Counted from the stretch's first letter, positions 24,061 to 35,910 are shown. The stretch is DNA of 64,000 nt from Dermanyssus gallinae (GCA_003439945.1 QVRM01006574.1:1303501-1367500), one strand, 5' to 3'. Notes: a model not told the origin generated them from the letters alone. Made by a program: numbers and translations.

Positions 24061-24329
24061 GACTGAGTGTAATGTTCTGCATAAATACTAGACAACGTAT
24101 ATTAATGACGATCTATATAATGCTATGTTGTGACTTTGTATTTTGCATGCTAGCATAAACCAACTAGGTGGCTTCTGCTGTATATGTAACTCGGGGGCAA
24201 GCACCCGCAACGATTTCCTAGTCGATTTGTTTATCAGGGAGAATTAGCAGGCGTAACCTGATTGATTTCCTATTTAAACCTACCATTGCTAAATACACAT
24301 CGAAGCCAATGTCGTAAATATATACATAT

Positions 24330-24564
24330 ATTGTTGTTTGGCGCCAAGGAGTACGGACGTGTGTATACGGAGCTCCGAGTGGCATACCGTAGTGATGCGT
24401 GAAGTTCGGTAATTATTTCGGTGTATTGTGCGTGGCCGTGCGACGAAGGGGTAAGGAGTTAGGCCGCAGTGAAGTTTAGTAAGCAAAACGAAACCACCCT
24501 ACACACAGCTAAAGTGAGTTAACACAGTGTTTAGGCGTCTTTAGGTGAGTGCACAAACTTTAAT
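24330..24564 (+). promoter_or_regulatory. Probable 5' untranslated leader of a non-LTR retrotransposon
   Basis: About 230 bp of GC-balanced sequence without long frames precede the ORF1-like frame at 24565 and differ in composition from the AT-rich upstream DNA. Inferred to be the element's 5' leader, where non-LTR elements usually carry an internal promoter. The exact 5' end is not visible. Confidence 0.35.
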
Positions 24565-26255
24565 ATGGCAAGTGATGCTAGATCATCGCCAGGTGGGATA
24601 GGGTCAACGAACCCTAAGGATTCAACTATGAATCTCCCAGGCCAAACGCGCAGTGGCAGCTTAAGATACGTGCCGGCCAATTCATTGTCAGTATGCAATT
24701 GTGGAGGAGTATTAGAGAAGAGAAAGGTTACTGAGCGCAGTCCTCCATATACAGGCTGCGCCGCCTGTGAAATGAAACCGCGACTGACAGCGGAGATGGA
24801 GCTGGCGAAGAAGAGCGCTAAGACATGGTGCGATATAGCACAAGCTATGCAGGATCGCTGGCAAAGCATTATAACAGATGTCCAGCAGAGGCTAAAAAGA
24901 ATCCAAGAGAGAGAGGCTCAAGTTGAGGAGAAAGAGAAGCGCGCAATGGTCTTACAGCAAGAACTGGCTGTAATGATCGAAGAAATAAAGCAAAATGTGA
25001 GCGCAAATGAAAAGCAACGGCATATTAGCGACAGCAATGAAATAGTAGTTGAACTGAGAGAAAGGCTGACTGCTGTTGAGGAGACAACGTCAACAGTAGC
25101 TGCAAATGTGGAAGAAATGGAAAAATGGATACGGGAAAAAAGAATGAAGACGAGAGGCGCGCCGTTGAAGAGGAGACAGTAGTGTTAGACTTGAGCCACA
25201 GTGGCGAAGACGAAGAAGAAATACATGACGAAGAGGACGGTGCGATGGGGACGCCAGGATGCAGGAGACGACAACAACGGAGGAACAGAAACGAGATTGC
25301 CAGAGGGGATGAGCGGATACGAGTGGAGAAGAGAGAGGGGAAGGCTGGTCAGCGAAAGGAAGAAGAACATGTGCTAGCGGTCGAGAAACAGGAGCAGCAA
25401 AATCAAACGCTACAACAACAACAAGAGCAGACATCTCGGATAAGTTCAACCGATCGAACAGCGGAGGCGGTGGCTATTAGACCAATGGGAAAACGGGTGG
25501 TAGTTGCCGGAGATTCAAACGTATGCAGAATAGAAAAACAGGTTAATCGGGTGGCTACTAATACAGGGGGGGGGGTTGTTTTATCTCTATGGGGGGCCAA
25601 GGGGTAAGGGATATTGTGGCAGCAACTAAGCAAGCTATTAAAATGTACAATCATGTAGAACATAGGCTGGTGTTTCATGGGGGACTGGTAGATGTTTTTC
25701 AGGCCCGGGATATGGAAAGTGCTGTGAATACGATTAGCACACAGGTACAAGACCTAATGCAAACGGCAAACCGTAGTGTTGACAGTGTGTTCGCTTCCAA
25801 TGGTGGTGGATGCTAAAGAAGGAAGGGACTATCGGGGTACGTGCAGGGCAGTGAATAGGAAGATAATGCAGTTGGTCAGGGCAGCAAATTACGAATACTT
25901 GTCTCTTGAATACATTCAAGACAATCCAAGGGCCATGGCCTCTGACGCAGACGTAAAATCAACAAAATCGGGGCAGCGCAAATTTTTTAGGCACGCGGTA
26001 TGGTCATTTAAACGGGAGGGGAACGGTAGGGTACAGACACAGACACATAGGATGGGACAACAGATACAGGGACAACAGAGAGAGGAGGGGACAATATGGA
26101 TACAGGGAAGAGTGGGACAGCAGGTACAGGGGGAATCACGACAACGGGAGCTACTTCCCGAGGGAGGGGGAACACATAGAAGCAGTAGAGATCAAGGGGG
26201 CATTGGAGGTCATCAGACAGTTGGCCATCAGTGGCATACAGAGGAGGAGATAAAG
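24565..26255 (+). pseudogene. Non-LTR retrotransposon ORF1 (coiled coil plus SGNH-hydrolase-like), frameshifted
   Basis: The first frame (24565-25182, 205 aa) has a Cys-rich segment (residues about 43-70: CNCGG...CAAC) and then a long Glu/Lys/Arg/Gln-rich coiled coil (about 80-195). The frame then shifts to 25125-25607, which is acidic and then Gln/Arg-rich and ends in RVVVAGDSNVCRIEKQV. This is the GDSN catalytic-Ser block of SGNH (GDSL-like) hydrolases, as found in ORF1 of several arthropod non-LTR elements. A run of nine or ten G at about 25567 shifts the frame again. LVFHGGLVDV (25670-25700) matches the block-III HxGxND motif with Val for the Asn. The expected DG(V/I)H block reads SDADVKS, so the His is missing. 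At least three frame changes make it non-coding. The last portion (about 26050-26255) is Arg/Tyr/Gly-rich. Confidence 0.75.
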
Positions 26256-26283
26256 GTTGACGTAAGATCCAAAAGAGGAAGCA

Positions 26284-26567
26284 GGGCAGAATGAAAAGCG
26301 AGTGGGCTATTGGCAGATGCCAGGGCAGGGATATTAGATACAAGGATTCATAAAGCTAAATATAAGGAGAAGCAAAGTACAGAATGCCGAGCATGTGGGC
26401 TAGATAATGAGTCAATCGAACGTATTAATAAAGAATGTATAGCCTTAGGGGGGGGGAGCGGAGATATAGATCTGTCGGAGGCCCTAGCTCTAGGACCAAA
26501 TGTTAGAAATGACCTGGTCGATATTACAAAGAAGAGATTGTCACAATGGAAAGTAAATACTCAGTAG
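26284..26567 (+). pseudogene. C-terminal tail of retrotransposon ORF2
   Basis: The frame reads LLADARAGILDTRIHKAKY, then CRAC...ESIERINKEC and finally ALALG...DITKKRLSQW, ending at a stop at 26567. In CR1/Jockey-group elements the extreme ORF2 C-terminus has this order: an R/K-rich ARAG-x-L-x-T block, a CxxC...H...C knuckle (here the His position is Arg), and a terminal TKxRLxxW. It begins within 30 bp of the ORF1 end, so the AP endonuclease and the RT have been removed. Frame is intact for its 85-95 residues. Confidence 0.65.
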
Positions 26568-26617
26568 GTATTGGAGTAGACATGGTTTATATGGATGCGT
26601 AGGTAATATATATGCTG

Positions 26618-26705
26618 CCGCTCTAAGCGCCCCTGATATAAAAGGGTAACATGTGTATTTAGGTATACATGCCAAACGAACAATAAATCAATCAATCAAT
26701 CAATA
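26618..26705 (+). repeat. Non-LTR element 3' end with (AATC)n tail
   Basis: GCGCCCCTGATATAAAAGGG...ATGTGTATTTAGGTATAC is followed by CATGCCAAACG, AATAAA and then AATC tandem units. The block from GCCCCTGATATAAAAGGG to CATGCCAAA recurs at 41052-41099, which identifies it as the 3' end of a dispersed family. Tetranucleotide tails are typical of CR1/L2-like elements. Confidence 0.8.
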
Positions 26706-26719
26706 CAGAAGCAGGCTAA

Positions 26720-27751
26720 TGATAAACGCGACAAAGCAACATGGGACTATATACCTAATTGTAGACAGATGAGTAGACAGATGATTGATTGAATTACTGT
26801 GTAATAATACACTATGGTCAGAAACTATAGTATTATTGTGGAAAAGTGCAAACCGTAGGCAGGAAGGCTTAACAATCAAAGTACAAGCAGCAATCGAGTG
26901 AGCGTCTGAATGAATATGATGGATCTACGACGCAAGCTGTAGAATAGTCGAGTACAATGCAAGTCCGACTATTGGATAAGGGAATTTCCGCAATCGTCTT
27001 TAAGGACCGGTTACACGCGACAGTAAACAGTAGTAATCGTTCAGGGAATCGTGGCAACCACGCCTTCGACAGAACCGTCGTGTTTAGGATTCCTGTATCG
27101 TCACAATAATGACACCAATGAGCCAGGCCGCGATACAAACCAGTGAGATAATGATTAGCGGATAACTTGACATTCCTTCGGTTGGCACAGCAGACAGTGC
27201 TATCTATGGGCGATAATAATGAAAAATTTCCCAGTGAGAAAATGAAGAGCAGATAACATTTGTGGATATGGGTTCCATTCGACGAAACAATGCGAAAGAA
27301 ATTGTGCAGATATTAAGTGTTAAACGAAAGTCAACCCGAGAAGGTTTAGATATTATTTGCGGAATATGTATTGCCCAGACGAGCATCATTTATCCAAACA
27401 CCGAAAACGTCAAGCATGTAACGGTTCCTACACGATACGGATTGTACTCTCACTAAAACCAGCAATGTCGCGGAGCCATATTTTATTGTACGTAAGCATG
27501 CAGATGTGATGGCAAAGTAAAATAGAAAATAAACATGCAGATGTGATGTATGTGTGATGTGATGCGATGCAGGTCCTAAAAACAGAATTTCCAAATACAG
27601 ATTAAGAGAAAGATTAGTCTGTGAAAACCTCACTTGCCTACTTTGAGAGTCTGGCGGCTTTTCTGCGGCACAGTTTGTAAAACGCAACCGAATTGTCTAG
27701 ATACCGGCGCTGGCTATTACACACGGCGCTGCCTTTGAAGCGGTATTTGAC

Positions 27752-27789
<38 letters not shown>

Positions 27790-28058
27790 ATTAATTGGTA
27801 GTCAAAGTATCTATGAAAATGTTACAAAAGAGAGGTGGAGTTTGTGGTCATATGGACGGCTTTAGATAAATCTAAAACCATGAATGGAAGCAAATCGTTC
27901 ACTTTTATCCGCTTAAGTTGAACAATGTAAACTTGAATCTAGCCGTCAAAATGTTAAGGAGGTTAAATAAATGCGTAGGCATTAAAGCCTGCTCAAAAAG
28001 GCTTAGCCTTCATCATTTTGTTAGGCAGAGAGGTAAAATCGACTAAAACATAGCATTT

Positions 28059-28091
<33 letters not shown>

Positions 28092-28592
28092 GAGTACCAA
28101 AATTGATGAGCTTAATAATATATATTACAACAATATATATTAATATAATGTAAAGTTGATACTGGCAAGCGTTAAGTAACGGGCTGAAATATCGCTAATA
28201 TGAAATTGGTATGTGCAAAACGATTAAGGTCTATACTAATTTCGTCTTACGCTAGGAAAATACATGAGTCCGCTTATATATATATATATATATAAGCAAT
28301 GTATATTACTTAGTTTGATAAACAAGCGCCAAACGCCTTGGTTACAGTAGGCTAACAGCACAAAACGGCATAAACGTTTAATTTAGTGTAACAATACGTC
28401 AGGCAACTAAGGATCTTCCACGTTTCATTTAGACCAAGCACTTAGGAACTGAACAACTTACGCAGTGCGTTCCTTGAAAGAATGCCGAAAACAGATTGAT
28501 GCAGGTATCGAGGTCGGGTGATTTTGTCAAGGCAGTTCGTCAGGCGGGGACTATACACGCTTTCAAGACCACTATAAGACATGAAGACACAT
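26720..28592. other. No gene recognised; two (TA)n arrays
   Basis: (TA)n runs lie at about 27756-27787, 28061-28088 and 28276-28294. A repeated CATGCAGATGTGATG occurs twice near 27490-27550. Short frames only. Confidence 0.45.
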
Positions 28593-28935
28593 TGTAGCGG
28601 TTGTATCTTAAGCGGCTAACTCACCGTTCGAAACGGGGCGTTGCCATGGCAACCATGGTTAGCAAAACGATCGTAAGTTCGAGCCCCGGCCTTACTGGTT
28701 GTATTTGTTGGACGTAATTGTCATTGCCCTGCTGCTACATACCTCGGCTGGAGAAAGCCTATATCAAAGCTTCAGTAACGAGAACGCTCTGACGATAGAT
28801 ACATTTAGACGACATCGTGCCACAGGCAGCTTAGCCAATTTTTTTTGGGGAAGATCGCGGGAATACAGAGCTTAGCCCAGTACGAGCGTCTAAAATGGTT
28901 GGTGGTTGTCAGAACGTTAAAAAAGAATGTACATG
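28593..28935 (+). repeat. tRNA-derived SINE, copy 1 (plus strand)
   Basis: Matches the minus-strand copy at 42643-42932 throughout: the CTAAC...CACCGTTCGAAACGGGGCG head, the palindrome GTTGCCATGGCAAC, the B box AGTTCGAGCCC (28676-28686), TTTGTTGGACGT, CTGGAGAAAGCCTATAT, CGTGCCACAGGCA and the tail ACGAGCGTCTAAAA...GTTAAAAAA. The A-box region reads ATCTTAAGCGG here, degraded from TGGCTTAGGCGG in the other copy. A 40-bp extra segment near 28837-28878 repeats the CTTAGCC end and is absent from the other copy. Confidence 0.85.
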
Positions 28936-31900
28936 TCTTATAATTCAGTATTCAAATTAAGCAAGTAATTTACATTTTCCAATTACCCGCAGTGATTGTG
29001 CGCCGACTGACGCGCATCGTATCATGTGCTGGCGGTTGATATATCGTTCTCCACAAGTTTTGCACACACATTCGTCAATTTCATAACACGCTCCTTTCAA
29101 ATATTTTGATTGGTGATAGCCATACCAGGTTATTTTGTTTGTAGAGCCTTCTTCCACTTATCTGTGAAGAATGCTGGTCCCTCTGTATAGCTCATTACAT
29201 AGATTATATTTTTCTGCTCTACACTCTAGCTATCGGTTTAGCGCATCTGCACTAAATAACATTCTGTCTGATTCGAGATCGTCTGTAAAGGTTTGCTTTC
29301 GACATAGTCCCAATACAGGTGTCGCCGATGCGTTCCTAGTTGGTTCACGGACACGCTGTACGAAGCAATTCTTAACTCGGTCGATGTTCTTGAGGTCTGT
29401 CAACTAAAAGTGAAGCGCAGCCACTTGTAAGCTATATTGGACATCTAGTGCAACCTTTATCGTAAATAGGTGTTGACAAGATTTAGGCTGGTGTCTCGAA
29501 GGTATCCAATACGCATTATAGCTGCCGTTGCTTTGGTCCGTTTTTTCTTCTATGGGCCTGCCAAATTATATTCATGAAGTTAGAGTCGTCCCAAATATAG
29601 GAAATAAATTACTTGCCCTACAGGAGTGTTTTTTTATCTTTATACGGGGGTCGGCGATGGTATACGTACTGTTACCGTTCCAACAAATATAGGTCGAATC
29701 AGTAAGGGTGTTCTCGATGTTCAATCCATACGTTTAAGCAATAGGTTGTGATACGTATTAGCAAAGGCATGGTCGTTTTAGCTATTGTGGCTATGTGAGT
29801 GACCACCGCTGATCTCTAACACAATAGCGACAATCCAAACGCATCCGATTTGCTTCGGGCTAGTCTGCTCGCTCTGCCCGCCTCCGGAAGAATCGGTATG
29901 ATTTTCATGGGATAGGACTAAGGTGCTCGTGGGACGTGGATTTGACAACATTGTGGAGCGAATGACACATTCAAGTAGAACTCAACCGCAAGGACACAAG
30001 CAATTGAAACAAAAGCTGGTGCACATTGAAGTGGAAGGAATGCACGTGTGTTGTACCCCACTTCGCTCTGGAGCCTGCTGTGTAGAGAACCCCGTTCTGC
30101 ATCTTCTGCAGCCTCGAACTGTCGTTTTTCTAAAATGAAATAGTTTTATAATCTCATTCGTGGTCTATCCGGCGCGACGAGCTAGAATAACAACTGATCT
30201 TTGCTGACATTTCTAAGACGCAAGGTTTGACCCGGTTTAGCCGCCGCACCCTATATATATATATATATATATCACTCACTATCCTTGCATATGAACATGT
30301 CGAGTGTATATGGCATTGTCACTCCTTATTACCCTAGTGGCATTATCACGGGGATGCGGCACCCAAGTCGCCGTTTATTAAATATCACTTCTCTCCATGT
30401 CTACTTTGAGCACGGGTATTTGAGTTTAGAGAAACAAGTCAGAAAACCCTCGGTGCGTGTACAGAAACTTTAATTTATACTGTACATATTGAGAGCTTTA
30501 GACGAATTCAAAATGAATGAACTTGCAAGGCAGATGGCGCTCGCAATGAATTTGAATGTGCACCTATAGATATTTAAAGGTACTCGTTTCGCGTTATGTC
30601 AATGACAACATGTTTATCTATTTACGTATATTAACTTTTACTTCCAGTCGATACACAAGAAGAGAATAACTTTAAAAAAAAACGAAGTTGTTCACTTGCT
30701 CGCTGTGTTGAATGGCAAATAATCGGTTTCTGGTCGGATTAAGTGCTTATGAAAATCAGCTGTGTGTAAATATAGAAACGAAAAAGGAAGTTTTTTATAT
30801 AAACCTACATATTATTACTTTGGCTTACTTTTCTTGAGAGTTTATCTTCTTTACGATATATGTATGTATATATATACTCGTATATAGTCTGAAATATGAC
30901 TAGTTTTAGCAAAGGCAGGAATTCTATATACAATAATGTAATTTTGCAAACTCTTCTTAATACCACAATAGATCCTGTCTTAGCTAAGACCATGTATAAC
31001 TCAGACAATGTAGAATTTACCGAGTGCGCGGTTTTTGGAGTGACTAATGCGTTTTCTCACATTCGTGTATTTTGTAAACTTATGTCGAAAAGCCGCCCTA
31101 AAATTGCCTCTTGAAAAAGATCCAATAAAAAATCATCTCACCTCTATACGAAATATTTCTGCTTCCCCTTCCATTGGCAAACATGATTTTCTCACCGAGC
31201 TTAACCATAGCCCAAAGCCTTAGATGAGATTATCCAGATACTTTGTATGTATTTTGAGATGACAACAACAATCGAAGCAATAATAATAATAATAATACTA
31301 ATAACAACAACAACAACAACAAACGCATACCAATAACATCATAGCAAAAAAAAAAGACAATTAAACGCCGAGGATAGTGCAAATAGCTGTCGGCGCACAA
31401 GTCGTGGCGTAATTTAATTTGTGCTCGGCCACGCCGCAATAAGACTTCCTGTTCAGCCAAACACATGTAAGGCGCCTATTTCCTGTGCATTCTTCTTTTG
31501 TGTACGATACCTAACTTGACATTGTGTGTACATAGTGTGTCTCACGAACGATTCACACAATAATTGATACCGTTTCTGCTCTGTGCTGATCATCTTCTCT
31601 GTATTTACCTCCTTGAACAAGACAATACGTTTGAGGGCGACAACGAGGGAAGTTGTCCGATTTGTCGAAATGATTCACCGAACTTGGGCCGCACCCGCGC
31701 AACCCAGTCTTTGGGATCCTCCGCTGATAGTTAACCAAAGTTAAGCTTGTTGCTGTTTTGCGAAATGCTCTTGCATTCGCCGGCAGCCTCAGCGAGAGTC
31801 TCGTTAACTAATCGTCGGATAGGCGGGATTAGCCAGCTTTATTGTTTAAGATATTACACTGGCCGGTCGGAAGTGCGCCGTATTCCCGTTGTGCCAAATA
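28936..31900. other. No gene recognised
   Basis: AT-rich sequence with short frames only. (TA)n at 30251-30272 and a mixed TAA/CAA microsatellite at about 31282-31322. Confidence 0.45.
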
Positions 31901-31913
31901 ACATCTACGTTAT

Positions 31914-32727
31914 TCACCAGAGAAGGTAAAAATATCGAAATAGGCAAAATTTATGGGGCGTCGCACGCTGCTTCTTAATACAATCGGATGACGATTTAAT
32001 CTCCAATACCGAAGAGACCATCAACTCGTGGTCTTTGTAGAAACAACGGATCGCCATTCTAAACAAAAGTACAAAACTCCGCAGGGTCTTAGTTCGCAGC
32101 AAATTCGCCAGCAAAAAGTCTAGCAAGACTGTACGGGCGATGTTGGGCACAGCCGTCTTCACTATTGCCAAATGCCCGCGCAGGTTACTCCAGTTAAAAT
32201 AAATTGTAAGAAGCAATCTGGGTACATTACGCAGAATTATCTGAGCTTTAACAGGGTAAGATTTCCTTGCTCGCCGAGCCCACATTTGCCCACAACAACA
32301 TGAGATGCAATCAAAAAAAAATGTGTACATGGAGCGAATCAAATGTGTATAAGTGAAATAATTTGTGTACATGTTGTGAATGGTATTATATCCCCTTTTA
32401 TGATAAATAAAAGAGCGTTTCAATCAAGATGTCACTGATGAGGTGCTCAATTGGTAATCTTTTAGCTAAACGTAGCAATACTTGGCTAAAGTTGAGACTA
32501 ATGCTATGCAACCAATCTGTGTTCGTCGACGTATGAATGCAAAGATAATTTTGCAATAAAAATAGGGCGTTATTAAGCTGACCCGGGCCGTGTTGGTCAT
32601 CTCGGACTTGCCTGTGGGCCAGTTCACGTTCGTTGGAATGGGCTAGCTGAGACAAATTGTACTCGACGCCATAAGATCGAGCTGAAATAAGAAGGTGCTG
32701 AACGTGCTCACACCCGCTGGGCGACAA
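31914..32727 (-). CDS. Unrecognised coding-like region, two overlapping frames
   Basis: Two minus-strand frames overlap by about 26 bp: 32727-32398 (109 aa) and 32423-31914 (169 aa). The second contains a basic, hydrophobic-rich stretch (about residues 60-140) that looks more protein-like than most frames here, and the first ends in an amphipathic segment. I do not recognise either one. Together they could be a frameshifted gene or pseudogene, or a chance run of open frames in AT-rich DNA. A GC-rich stretch with palindrome GCCGCCCTAGGGCGGC (32834-32849) lies upstream on this strand. Confidence 0.2.
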
Positions 32728-32739
32728 ATAACGACGGCA

Positions 32740-33360
32740 ACAACAACTACAACCACTACAACTGGATGAGGAGGATCACCGCAACATAGAGCACAAACGT
32801 CCGTCAGTATCCGCTGCGAAAACACAATCAAGATGCCGCCCTAGGGCGGCAGCTTCATATACGCGCGGCAGCCTCTCTATTCATGTAATCCGGGTGGCCT
32901 CGGTGCGAACCGTCCGTAGCAAGGGAGGCCAAGCAAGAGACAAGACCCCCTGCCCCCCCCCCCCTCCCTGGAGCCGAACAGATACATCACGTCCATCGGC
33001 TACGAGTGGTAAGCCAGCAGCGATTGGCATAGGCTTCTGCTCCCCGAAACGGAAGAACGAGGGGGAATTCTCGTGTAATTGATATTCAACGGTGGCCAAC
33101 CCGCTCTGCGCGGCACATATGAGACAATGACTTTCTACTCGCCTCTCCGCCTGACAAATCGAGTCATGGATCTCGCTTTTTTCTTTCTCTTTCTCTTAGC
33201 TGCCTTGGCACGCCTCGTCTGTCGTATGTGGAGACGGCAGCGGTTGGCTAGATACATGGGCCAGCTTCCAGATCTCCATCACAGATAGGGAAACCGAACG
33301 CACAATAGCGGGAACTTCTGCTGAGCCAGAGCTCAACCGGCGCCCTAACTTGATCCAATG
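32740..33360. other. No gene recognised; GC-rich segment with palindrome
   Basis: Contains a CAACAACTACAACC simple repeat (about 32738-32760), the 16-bp palindrome at 32834-32849 and a run of C at about 32954-32964. No domain recognised. Confidence 0.4.

Positions 33361-33361
<1 letters not shown>

Positions 33362-33400
<39 letters not shown>
33362..33400. repeat. (TA)n microsatellite
   Basis: Perfect TA run. Confidence 0.97.
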
Positions 33401-33402
<2 letters not shown>

Positions 33403-33984
33403 TCAGGAATTTACACTCGTAGACGCTTCAGCAAAGTGTATAAGAGAGCGAGTTGCGAATCAGAGAGAGAGCAGCTTGGCGTCTGGGGCCCGAGGACACC
33501 ATGTGTCTGGCTATAAGGGCCGTTTGAGCTGCTCCACTTAAATTGGGGAAGCTTTTTGCGACATTGCATGCTTTGATTGTTATGCGTATTTACGGGTTTT
33601 GAGCGCGCAGAATGCGATACTAAAATAGGTCTAGTTCTATTTCGTAGATCAAGGCCTGCACCTAATTATATTGGTATTTCGTCCGTATCTATTTCTTACA
33701 TGAACGTTCAGTATGAATAAAGCGGCCCCTGAAATAAACAAGCGCAGTAAAAACTGCAAACTGGCGTTTTTTTTCCGATTGTTTTAAAGTTATTTCCAAA
33801 ATGTACATGGTGAGTCTGCTTATTGACAAATTTTAGGCACAGAAAAGTCCTAGGCAGACAACATATACTCTGCCATCTGTCCGTCGATGCATGTTCCATT
33901 TCATAAATGTGTTATAATGATATTAACGCAATTATTACTATTATCATCATCATTAAGCCTAGGTATTCGACGGCCAGGACAGCA

Positions 33985-34057
33985 GGCAGCTTGGATAAGA
34001 GTTAATGGTATCTTCGAAAGCGGGTTCAATCCGTGCCGTCGCACATTTATATTTATG
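33985..34057 (+). repeat. SINE-like repeat D, left half, interrupted by R2-like element
   Basis: GCGGGTTCAATCCGTGCCGTCGCACATTTATATTTATG aligns with GCGGGTTCGAGCCCCACCGTTGCACATTTGTATTTATG of the complete copy at 49383-49544. The match stops at 34057, where retrotransposon coding sequence starts. The rest of the repeat resumes after the element (35911-35992). Confidence 0.75.
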
Positions 34058-35847
34058 CCAAGACCACGGGCCGCGAACTGAGGATCGCGTCGATCGACCT
34101 GAGAAAGGCGTTCGACTCGATCAGTCACGACGCGGTCCTGTGGACACTCGAGAGCAGGGGGTACCCAAGGGTCTTCATCGATTATATCGAGCGCCTTTAC
34201 CAATCCTCCCTAACACTCCTAGAATTTGGCAAAGAATGTCGTACCATCAGGCCCACACGAGGTGTTCGTCAAGGAGATCCCTTGTCGCCTCTGTTATTTA
34301 ACTTAGTTTTTGACGACATTCTGCGTAAACTCAACGATGCTAATATAGGATACCAACTAAAAGAGGGAACCCGCCTTATGGGCCTAGCCTTTGCGGATGA
34401 CCTCATTCTCCTTGCGTCCACCAAAAATACTCTCCAACAACTCCTAGATTTAGCTAACCCCCTATTAAAAGCAAGAGGCCTAGAAATTAATCCTGATAAG
34501 AGCTTTACTATATCCCACCTGTATGACGGGCGGGTGAAGAAAAGTTTTTATCAGAACTCCCTCGAATTCACCGTTGGAGAGAGGCTTTTGCCCACAAAAG
34601 GTTTAAGCGCTCGATGGAGGTACCTCGGCATAGAATTCGACAATACTGGCAGGGTCGACTCAGCCAAGGATACACTCCTAGATTTTCTTAGCAGACTAAC
34701 AATAGCTCCCCTCAAACCCCAACAAAGATTAGCAATACTTAAACAATTCGCCATCCCCAAAATCCTTTACAGATTGGTCGCTGGTCCCCGGCCATCCAGA
34801 GCTTTCCTCTTAGAATTAGATAACGAGATCAGGCGTACGGTGAAATTGCATTGGCTCAAGCTCGAAAACTCCGTGCCTAACGCATTCCTCTACGCGCACA
34901 CAGCACATGGCGGTCTGGACATCCCCTGTCTCCGAACACTAATTCCCAGACTTCGCCTCTCCCGACTCACCAACTTACAAAAATCACCCCACATTGGCAC
35001 GCAATGGTTGCTATCCTCGGATTACCACAGGGACGAACTGGCGAAAACCAGCGCCCTTTGTGAGTTCGGGGATACAACCATCGAAAATGCCGCACAAGAG
35101 ACCGAATACTGGGCTCTAACACTACATAATACATTCGATGGAGCTCATTTAAAAAACGCACACAAATCACCTTTTACACAAAACTGGGTCAAAGGTACTG
35201 CTTACCTATCAGGTAAGGAGTATATTAATCTGATTAAGCTAAGGATCAACGCACTACCAACGCGTGCCAGGCTCGTCAGAGGCCGCCCCTGGTACGACAA
35301 ATTTTGTCGTCACGGGTGCAACGCCGTTGAAACGCTGGCCCACGTCAGTCAACTGTGCGACTACACCCATCTCCCGATCATAAAGCGCCACGACGACATC
35401 TGTGAGCGGGTCTCCCGACTACTGCGGGGAAAGGGACTGCAGGTGGACCGCGAGCGCACCTTCCGTAGACCCACCGCACCCTCCCTGAGACCGGACCTCG
35501 TGATCACAACACCTACCGGGGTCTGGGTCTTAGACACCGAGGTGTGCGGACCATCTAGGGACCTTGCACGGGCCAGACGGGACAAGATCAGGAAATATGA
35601 CATCCCCGAGATCAGAGATCAGCTACCCGGCTCATCCCACCGATTCGGGTCCATCACTGTGTCCATGACCGGTGTGTGGGAACCCGAGTCGGTGAAGGAT
35701 CTACTGACTCTCGGGGTGTCAAAGAAGAACCTGATCGACTTAACCGTCCTGACCATGCAGGGGACCTTACGGGTCTACAGGGCGCACCAGGATCACAAGA
35801 GCTGGGGACGTCGCAGAGGAAGACAAGGAGGACTCGTCGGGAGGTGA
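34058..35847 (+). CDS. R2-like non-LTR retrotransposon polyprotein, C-terminal part (RT plus restriction-like endonuclease)
   Basis: An open frame without internal stops, about 596 codons from the junction to the stop at 35847. The frame stays open a few codons upstream, into the flanking repeat. Reverse transcriptase blocks in order, numbered from an upstream GTG at 34033: IDLRKAFD (21-28), GVRQGDPLSPLLF (77-89), the catalytic AFADD (119-123) and GLEINPDKS. The thumb follows, then C-x3-C-x7-H-x4-C at about 425-442 and the endonuclease core RPD-x12-D (Asp 488 and Asp 501). This CCHC plus PD..D arrangement defines the RLE group that includes R2, R4 and NeSL. Family polyproteins are about twice this length, so the N-terminal zinc-finger/Myb part is missing by 5' truncation. 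The frame is undamaged, which suggests recent insertion. There is no promoter of its own in view. Confidence 0.85.
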
Positions 35848-35910
35848 TTTTAAACTATTTTTTTATAGGCGAGCACTGCCTTAGTGTGCAAACGTACAAA
35901 TGTTAATAAA
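35848..35910 (+). repeat. R2-like element 3' untranslated end
   Basis: AGGCGAGCACTGCCTTAGTGTGCAAACGT...TTAATAAA follows the stop codon. The same block follows the minus-strand copy (53470-53517) and stands alone at about 56997-57050, so it is the family's 3' end. AATAAA sits at its end. Confidence 0.8.
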
